From Verticillium longisporum (taxonomy: Eukaryota > Ascomycota > Sordariomycetes > Glomerellales > Plectosphaerellaceae), in NCBI GenBank assembly GCA_019188255.1, contig JAETXT010000003.1, positions 4,278,001-4,342,000 on the forward strand: DNA of 64,000 nt, written 5' to 3'. The notes beneath the pieces are model-generated. The model was given only the letters and a program-made list of their open reading frames with translations, was not told the origin of the DNA and ran no database searches. Shown piece after piece: positions 58,224 through 64,000 of the stretch. The position numbers and the translations under genes were made by a program. How positions within the stretch are numbered: position 1 is the stretch's first letter; each line of letters starts with the position of its first letter.

Positions 58224-60406
58224 TTAGGTTGCCACAGCCATGGGCATATCCTGTTTCGATGCCGGCTCCTGTGCCTGTACTGCCTTGGATCCGCGGCCCA
58301 CACCGCCCATTCCCGCATGCTTCATGTGGACGCCCTGGCTGAGGACGCTGGCCGTTCGCAACGTCTCTGGAGACACGGCTGATAGTGTTGGTGACTGCTG
58401 AGATGTTGCCTGTCCGTTGGGCGGCGGCGGCGGCAGTTGTTGCGGCTGCTGCTGCTGCTGATGGTGGTGGTGGTGGTGGTGGTGGTGGCCCGCGTGCGAG
58501 GGACCAGCTTGTGGCGGCGCCGAGGGCATGGCGGCGCTGGAGCCGGGTTCAGAGTGAAGAGGCACATGTTGCATCTTGTGGGAGATGTGGTTGGGGTTTG
58601 CCCAAGGCGTGTTCTTGATAAACTGTTCGCCGGCCGGGCCGAGCGTACCTCCGAATGAAACGGCTTGATAGTCTTCAAGAGGCTGCATGATTGATCTCTG
58701 GCGCGAACGCGAGGCTCGCTAACTGTCGTTAGCAAGAAAGTTCCCCAACAAAAGTCCTGCTGTTTTGACATACCTTGATAGCTTCCAGATCGTCATCAAT
58801 TTCTGCAGCGCTTGCACCTCGCATCGCAGGAACCGCGGGAAAGCCTTCATGCTTGGCGAGGCCAGCGAGATAGGCCACTTCAGTGTTGTATGCGACGGCA
58901 TTCCTGGTGCGCTGGGCAGGGATCGTGGGAAATTGAATGCTGTAGTCGGGGACGCTGTGTGCGCTGCGCCTGGCGTTCTGGGTTTCGTACCACTCCTGGT
59001 TGAGCGATTCCAGGTATTGCTCACGCTTCTCCCGGATACCCTGGTAGAATTGACCCCAGATCTGCGCCCTGCGTGCAACGGAGAGTCTGTCGAGGGCTTG
59101 GATTGTGAGCTCATGTTCCCTGTTGACCTCGCGCATCCTGTTCTCGAGTCGCTCGTCGAGACATTGCCTCATGAGAAGATATTCAGGGTGGGTAGGATTG
59201 TCGGACTGGAGAGACTGCTCCTCGGCTTCCAAACGCTCAAGGCGCTCCTTGTAGAGCCTGGCAAAAGTCAGTAAACGGGCAGGCATGAGCCGGGATTGGG
59301 ACTGACCTCTCGCGGAAGAGCACAAATCTGGCTTCAAGCTGACTCCACTCGTCGAGTGCGGCTTGTTTCCTCTCAACTGCGCGTGACGTTAGCTGTCGTT
59401 CGATCATGCCAATGCAAGTGGTTGCCTTACGTTCTTCCTCGTCTCTGGCCGCAGCGTCGGCATCGTCTTCAACCTCGGCAACAGCCGCATCCTCGTCCAC
59501 ACGAGGCTCAACACCCTCGTCGGCAGTGCCTTCTTCGTGAGTATCGGCGTCGTTTATCTTGTCATCGTCGCCGTCCTCGGTCTTGTGTTTGCTGCCATTC
59601 CTCGTAAGCTTCCGCGTGACGCTGGATGCTTTGACTGGGCTGGCGCTGTCTCGAGACGGCTCAGTCTTGGCTTCGGTGGTCAGGACGGGAATTTCCTCGT
59701 CGGCAGACTGGTTCCCGCTGTTGGGGTGCGTCGACAGAGGATCATCCTCATCATCTTCGCGGCGCGCAGCATCGTCCAAGTCTGGCGCGGCGACCGAGCC
59801 TGTGCGCTTTCTCAAGGGTTGATCAGAGTCGGATTGGTCGACGGGAAGTGACCATTTTCGCTTCTTCGTCTCCGATGATTCTCGTACAGGACTTGCCAAC
59901 GACGTGTCGGCGGGCTTGGCAGGTTTGGTTGGGGAAGGGGATCCGTCGCCGGGGCTCGACGCCAGCGACACGACGACATTGTCGGACAGCGACCCGTTAC
60001 CGCTATTGTCGGCCACGACGCCGACGGAAAATGTTTTTTGGAGCTTACTTGGGGTGTGCACAAAGATCTGCCCGACATTGAATGCATTGTCGCCGACGTC
60101 CCGGTGTCGCTGGGCTTGCGGTGTGTCGAAGAGACGCTCCGTCTCGGCCTCGGTGTCGTTGGCGTCGGAGAGATTGCTGTCGGACTCGGACACATCGCCC
60201 TCGTCGTCGTCGTGCTGGCGAGGCGTATCGTGATGTATGTTCATGACATCGAGAGAGCCTTCGTCGCCGTCTCCGTCCTCGACGTCGCTCAACGGACTGG
60301 AGATGTTGCTGTCGTCGTGGTCAAGGGTCGGCTGCTCTGGCGAGAGCGCAGGGGGGATCGCCCCAGCGGCCGCCATCGCTTCTTTCTTGGGTGATCGCAA
60401 TCGCAA
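58224..60406 (-). CDS. Sds3/Dep1-like histone deacetylase complex subunit
   Basis: 667 residues from four exons: 60406-59431, 59376-59307, 59257-58774 and 58697-58224. The introns are 54, 49 and 76 bases (GTAAGG, GTCAGT, GTATGT); the last acceptor, CGCCAG at 58698, is the least certain. Residues 1-325 are acidic and disordered (SSPLSDVEDGDGDEGS, ESDSNLSDANDTEAETE). The Sds3-like domain (about residues 327-510) reads KQAALDEWSQLEARFVLFRERLYKER (a coiled coil across two splice junctions), LDRLSVARRAQIWGQFYQGIREKREQ, LNQEWYETQNARRSAHSVPDY and RNAVAYNTEVAYLAGLAKHEGFPA. The C-terminal part has His, Gln and Pro runs. In yeast, proteins of this type (Dep1, Sds3) are subunits of Rpd3L, acting in the nucleus to repress genes. 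Confidence 0.86.
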
Positions 60407-61044
60407 ACACGAATGTATTGTATTCGCGTTGGGGCAAAATTGCTGGGGCTTGGGTGGGAGAGGTTTTCGCGCGAGGAGGTCGGGTCGGGAAGAGGTTGGA
60501 GGGGCGGAGCTGCAGCGGCCGCGAAGGGTGTCGGCAGGAAGTGGTGCAAGAATAAATTGCCAGAGTCAAAGGAATCAAATTGTGGATGAGGTGTTTCGCT
60601 TCCTGTTGGTAGGAAAATCGGAGCTTGTTGGGTGGGAGTTGTGGTGTTGTAGTGGGAAACCGGAAGAAGCATTAGTGAACCTGCCACTCCATCAGATGCG
60701 CTCATCTACCTCGTGCCTCTGCTCCTCTCTTCTCGCTCCTCTTGCGCACCAGCACCAGCACCAGCATCACTTCGGCCGGCAGAACAAACCCCGTTCACTG
60801 GCTGGGAGCCGAGGCGGTGAGAGGCGCCCGGAAGTGGGTCACCTTGCGGGTTCGGCGCGGCAAAACTCGACCAATCGATTAGCAGCGCCAGATTGGGGAT
60901 GTGCCCCGCTGTAAAGTTGACCGTCAGTGTCTGCGAAGAGGCCTAGAGCTCGACATTTTTCTTCGGGTGCGACTTGACGAAACGGCCAGGTTCACATCTG
61001 TCCGTCGCAAACCACCGATTCTCGTTCAGCAGACCCCATACACC
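60407..61044. promoter_or_regulatory. Divergent promoter Dep1-like / NOP12
   Basis: 638 bases between head-to-head genes, with AGCACC-type repeats near 60748-60770. No defined element identified. Confidence 0.4.
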
Positions 61045-62886
61045 ATGTCAAAAAAGTATTTTGCACCTTGAAATTGGGTCAGATAATAATTGTGTACTAA
61101 TTTTGTATCAGGACCTCCAAGTTGACGGCCTCGTCCAAAGCCGTGGACCCCACCCTCGATGCTCTTTTCTCCTCGAGCGTAAGCCGATAATTGCCCTGTA
61201 CGATCAATGGAGAGACGTAACTTGACTAACAATTCCCAGGCTGGACCTGCCAAACCTCACCCCAAGGCTAAATATGCCGAGGCACCACCACCTAGGCCCA
61301 AAAAGGCTGCCGAAGAGTCCAACGAGGAGGAGGAAGCTGGTGACGACGAGGATGATGAGGACATGGTAGATGCTGATGCCGACCTCTCTGAGCTCTCAGA
61401 AGACGCCGAAGGCGAGGCTTCCGAAGAAGAAGATGTGGAGGAGGCAGTGGAGCGCCTGCTGGAACCCCCCCGGAAGCCCAAGGAGCGCAAGCGCAAGCGC
61501 GACGAAGACGACCTCGAGGGCAAATACCTGAACAAACTCGCACTGGAAGAAGAGAAGGAAGAGGCCCAGACCAAGCGCCAGAAGAACAAATCGGAGGCCC
61601 CCAAGGCCGAGCAGGCGGATGACACAACCTCGGACGATGACGTGGAGAAGGAAGTCCTCCCCGTCCACGAATCCCTCGTCGCAAAGGATAAGAATGACGC
61701 CAACACCAAGGACACGGATGTCGAGAAAGCCAGCCGCACAGTCTTCCTTGCCAATGTTGCCGCCGAAGCGAGCACCACCAAGGCAGCGAAGAAGACGCTC
61801 ATGACGCATCTCTCGACCGTCCTGGAAAAGGGCGAGAAGATTGAGTCGATCCGGTTCCGCTCGCTCGCCTTCTCGGCCGGCTCCATGCCCAAGCGCGCCG
61901 CCTACATCACGCATTCGCTCATGGAAGCCACGACCAAGTCCGCCAACGCCTATGTCGTTTACTCAACCCCGGCTGCGGCGCGCAAGGCCTGCACTACGCT
62001 CAACGGCTCCGTCGTCCTCGATCGCCACATCCGCGTCGACAGCGTCGCCCACCCTGCGCCCACCGACCACCGTCGCTGCGTCTTCGTCGGCAACCTCGGG
62101 TTCGTCGACGACGAGACGGTCCTCAACACGGACGCCAGCGGCGAGACCAAGGAGCGCAAGCGCAACAAGGTCCCTTCCGACATTGAGGAGGGACTCTGGC
62201 GGGTCTTTGGCAAGGAAGACGGCAAGGTCGAGAGCGTCCGCGTCATTCGTGATCCCAAGACCCGCGTCGGCAAGGGCTTCGCCTACGTTCAGTTTCACGT
62301 CCGTCCTCCCCCCTCCACCCATCTTCTCCCTCTCTACAGGTTTCATGAGGAGCCACTGACATCCAAATAGGACGCCAACGACGTCGGGGGCGCCCTGCTC
62401 CTCAATGAGAAGAAGTTCCCTCCCATGCTCCCGCGCACCCTCCGCGTCACCCGTGCCAAGGCCCCGCACAAGACGGCCCTCGCACAGGAGCGCTCTCGCG
62501 CCAAGACGGCCGGCGACAAGGCCACGGACAAGAAGTCGACAAAGTACAAGCAAAAGGCCACCAACGAAGAGCTCTCCATGGCCGGCCGCGCCTCGAAGCT
62601 GCTCGGACGCTCGGGCGCCCTGTACGACCACAAGAAGAAGAAGCAGGGCCGCGGTGGTAGCGGCGACGGCAAGGAGCAGGCCAGCGGGTCAGGGCTCGTC
62701 CTCAAGACACCCGAGGAGATCATCTTCGAGGGCAAGCGCGCGAGCGCCAATGACGGGCGGCCGAACGACGTGAGGATCGGTAAGAAGAAGGGCAGGGTCA
62801 ACAAGGGACGGGTGGAGAAGAAGGGCCGTGGAGCCGTGAGGGCCGCGGCATGGCGAAAGGAGGGTGGCAAGACGAGTAAGGATTGA
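61045..62886 (+). CDS. NOP12: Nucleolar RNA-binding protein NOP12
   Basis: 550 residues from four exons: 61045-61055 (11 bases), 61112-61178, 61240-62298 and 62371-62886. The first intron begins GTATTT and ends ATCAG, giving the N-terminus [26 protein letters not shown] with the junction inside codon 4; the third intron starts GTCCGT. Nop12 acts in the nucleolus in pre-25S/5.8S rRNA processing. Residues 35-180 are acidic then basic. Two RRM domains follow: the first has RTVFLANV (about 193) and [10 protein letters not shown]; the second has RNP2 as [11 protein letters not shown] (about 309) and RNP1 as GKGFAYVQF (about 371). The C-terminal tail is strongly basic ([18 protein letters not shown]), as in family members. 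It points away from the Dep1-like gene and converges on alpha-tubulin. Confidence 0.93.
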
Positions 62887-63622
62887 GGCGGATGGGGACC
62901 AAGGTAGCTGTTGTGATACCACTTGTGTGTTGTGTTACATGGACCGGGGGTCGGCGTACGAAAATAGAGATATCATGGCTTTTTATGGCTTGGCTTATTA
63001 TGGATGTGTTCGGCTTCGAAGGCGATTGATCTGGTCTCTTCCCGTTCTTCTGCATTTTTCCTTCCATCGACTGGTTCATCATTCTGTCTCATGTCGTTGA
63101 GTTGAATCCGCGACGCTACATCATCTGCTTGAACCAACGTCAAGAAGCAATCTCCATACTTCCCACCAACTGGCTCGACAGAGGTTCTTGGGCTCTTCCT
63201 GTTCCACCAGACAACTCAACTGCCTTGCGAGCTGCCTCGACCAAGCACCAGCTAAATCACATGTCCGCAGTCGTGACAAACAAGCAACGAAAGACCGCAC
63301 AACGCTAGCCTGGTCCTCATCTATTAAAATCACAGAGACTCCAGAAAACAAAAGATCCATTCGTTGGGTAATGGATTTCGGAAGGGGTAATAATCCTAGG
63401 CCTAGCGTCGTGTCGTTCGACGAGGGGACGAGGAGAACAAAGAAATCTACCAGACCAGCTTCTCGACAGGCTATCAGGAAGCAAGAGAAGGCAGGAAGCA
63501 ATGCAGGATTTTGTTCTGCAGAAGCGTTATCCACCCACAGCCGCAGTCCCGATCCCCTTCCAAGTGTGTACAGCAAAACGCAAACGCGAGGAAGGCAACT
63601 CTCCGGGGTCGTCTTTCACCTC
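62887..63622. other. Intergenic, tail-to-tail
   Basis: 736 bases between NOP12 and alpha-tubulin. A 151-codon minus-strand frame (63121-63576) has no recognisable feature and lies where the tubulin 3' UTR is expected. Confidence 0.5.
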
Positions 63623-64000
63623 TTAGTACTCAGCGTCACCCTCATCAGGCTCGAACGAATCGGCGGCAACCTCCTCGTAATCCTTCTCGAGCGCAGCAAG
63701 ATCCTCACGGGCCTCGCTGAACTCACCCTCCTCCATGCCCTCACCAACGTACCAGTGCACGAAAGCACGCTTGCTGTACATAAGGTCAAACTTGTGGTCC
63801 AGCCTCGACCAAGCCTCGGCAATGGCAGTGGTGTTGGACAGCATGGAGACGGAACGGTCGACGGAGGCGAGACCGCCATCGCCGGGGGCGGCGGGGACGG
63901 CAACAGGCTTCTGGTAGTTGATTCCGAGCTTGAAGCCCGTGGGGCACCATTCGACCAGGTTGAAGGAGGACTTGGCCTTGAGCGCGGCAATGGCAGCGTT
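63623..64000 (-). CDS. Alpha-tubulin, C-terminal part (cut by window edge)
   Basis: The last 125 residues of alpha-tubulin; the gene continues beyond base 64000. Marks are [65 protein letters not shown], the latter being the near-invariant C-terminal helix of alpha-tubulin, and the acidic tail [10 protein letters not shown] with the terminal tyrosine. A loop [19 protein letters not shown] is the usual fungal version of the H10-S9 region. Forms microtubules with beta-tubulin. No intron occurs in the visible part. The stop is TAA at 63625-63623. Confidence 0.96.
   Translation of the reverse strand, partial: NAAIAALKAKSSFNLVEWCPTGFKLGINYQKPVAVPAAPGDGGLASVDRSVSMLSNTTAIAEAWSRLDHKFDLMYSKRAFVHWYVGEGMEEGEFSEAREDLAALEKDYEEVAADSFEPDEGDAEY

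Noticed and set aside
63121..63576. 151-codon minus-strand frame between NOP12 and alpha-tubulin
   Set aside because: Lies in the expected tubulin 3' UTR and shows no family resemblance.

Overview
The window is nuclear DNA of a filamentous ascomycete. The gene families fit a Sordariomycete, possibly Hypocreales, but the order is an inference. The evidence is: short spliceosomal introns (mostly 48-100 nt, GT-AG, CTAAC/CTGAC-like branch sites), compact genes on both strands, strongly C/G-ending codons, fungus-typical families (Zn2Cys6 regulator, fungal complex I subunit, DUF1765, Sds3/Dep1-like, Rpf2, Nop12), and an A+T-rich inverted-repeat element with CpA-to-TpA changes like those left by RIP. 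I see no rRNA, tRNA, CRISPR array or prokaryotic feature.

Layout. 0-6.3 kb: the 3' end of an unknown gene, phosphoglucomutase (-), oligoribonuclease REX2 (-) and a Gfo/Idh/MocA oxidoreductase (+). 6.3-8.6 kb: gene-poor, holding a ~710 bp inverted-repeat element. 8.6-15.3 kb: cupin protein (+), unknown protein (-), aldo-keto reductase with two frame breaks (+), 3-beta-HSD/Erg26-like dehydrogenase (-). 15.3-18.6 kb: gene-poor. 18.6-25.8 kb: Cys-rich GPI-type surface protein (+), amidoligase-like protein (+), eIF1/SUI1 (+), SIL1 (-), complex I NUXM-like subunit (+). 26.5-35.3 kb: SET-domain protein (+), RPS15 (-), unknown F-box-like protein (-), membrane-anchored glutaredoxin (-), His-rich secreted protein (-). 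36-41.4 kb: GFA-domain protein (+) and a large DUF1765 protein (-). 41.4-45.8 kb: gene-poor. 45.8-51.2 kb: ACR3 arsenite exporter (+), F-box protein (+), cystathionine gamma-lyase (-). 54-64 kb: Zn2Cys6 regulator (+), RPF2 (-), Dep1/Sds3-like (-), NOP12 (+), and the C-terminus of alpha-tubulin (-) running off the right edge.

How the genes relate. Most are independent housekeeping genes: glycogen/trehalose carbon flux (PGM), translation (eIF1, RPS15), 60S assembly (RPF2, NOP12), ER folding (SIL1), respiration (NUXM), transsulfuration (CYS3), chromatin (Dep1-like), cytoskeleton (tubulin). Accessory genes (amidoligase, ACR3, F-box-like genes, surface and secreted proteins, several oxidoreductases) are interspersed and do not form a recognisable metabolite cluster.

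Most notable observations: (1) five otherwise intact genes carry six small reading-frame breaks, pointing to assembly indels or real decay; (2) the secretory-pathway-type glutaredoxin has an EF-hand-like Ca2+ loop in its stem and its intron appears to be GC-AG; (3) the inverted-repeat element has asymmetric RIP-like mutation between its arms; (4) a fungal amidoligase-like protein of unknown substrate; (5) a 48-nt in-phase, stop-free intron in ACR3.
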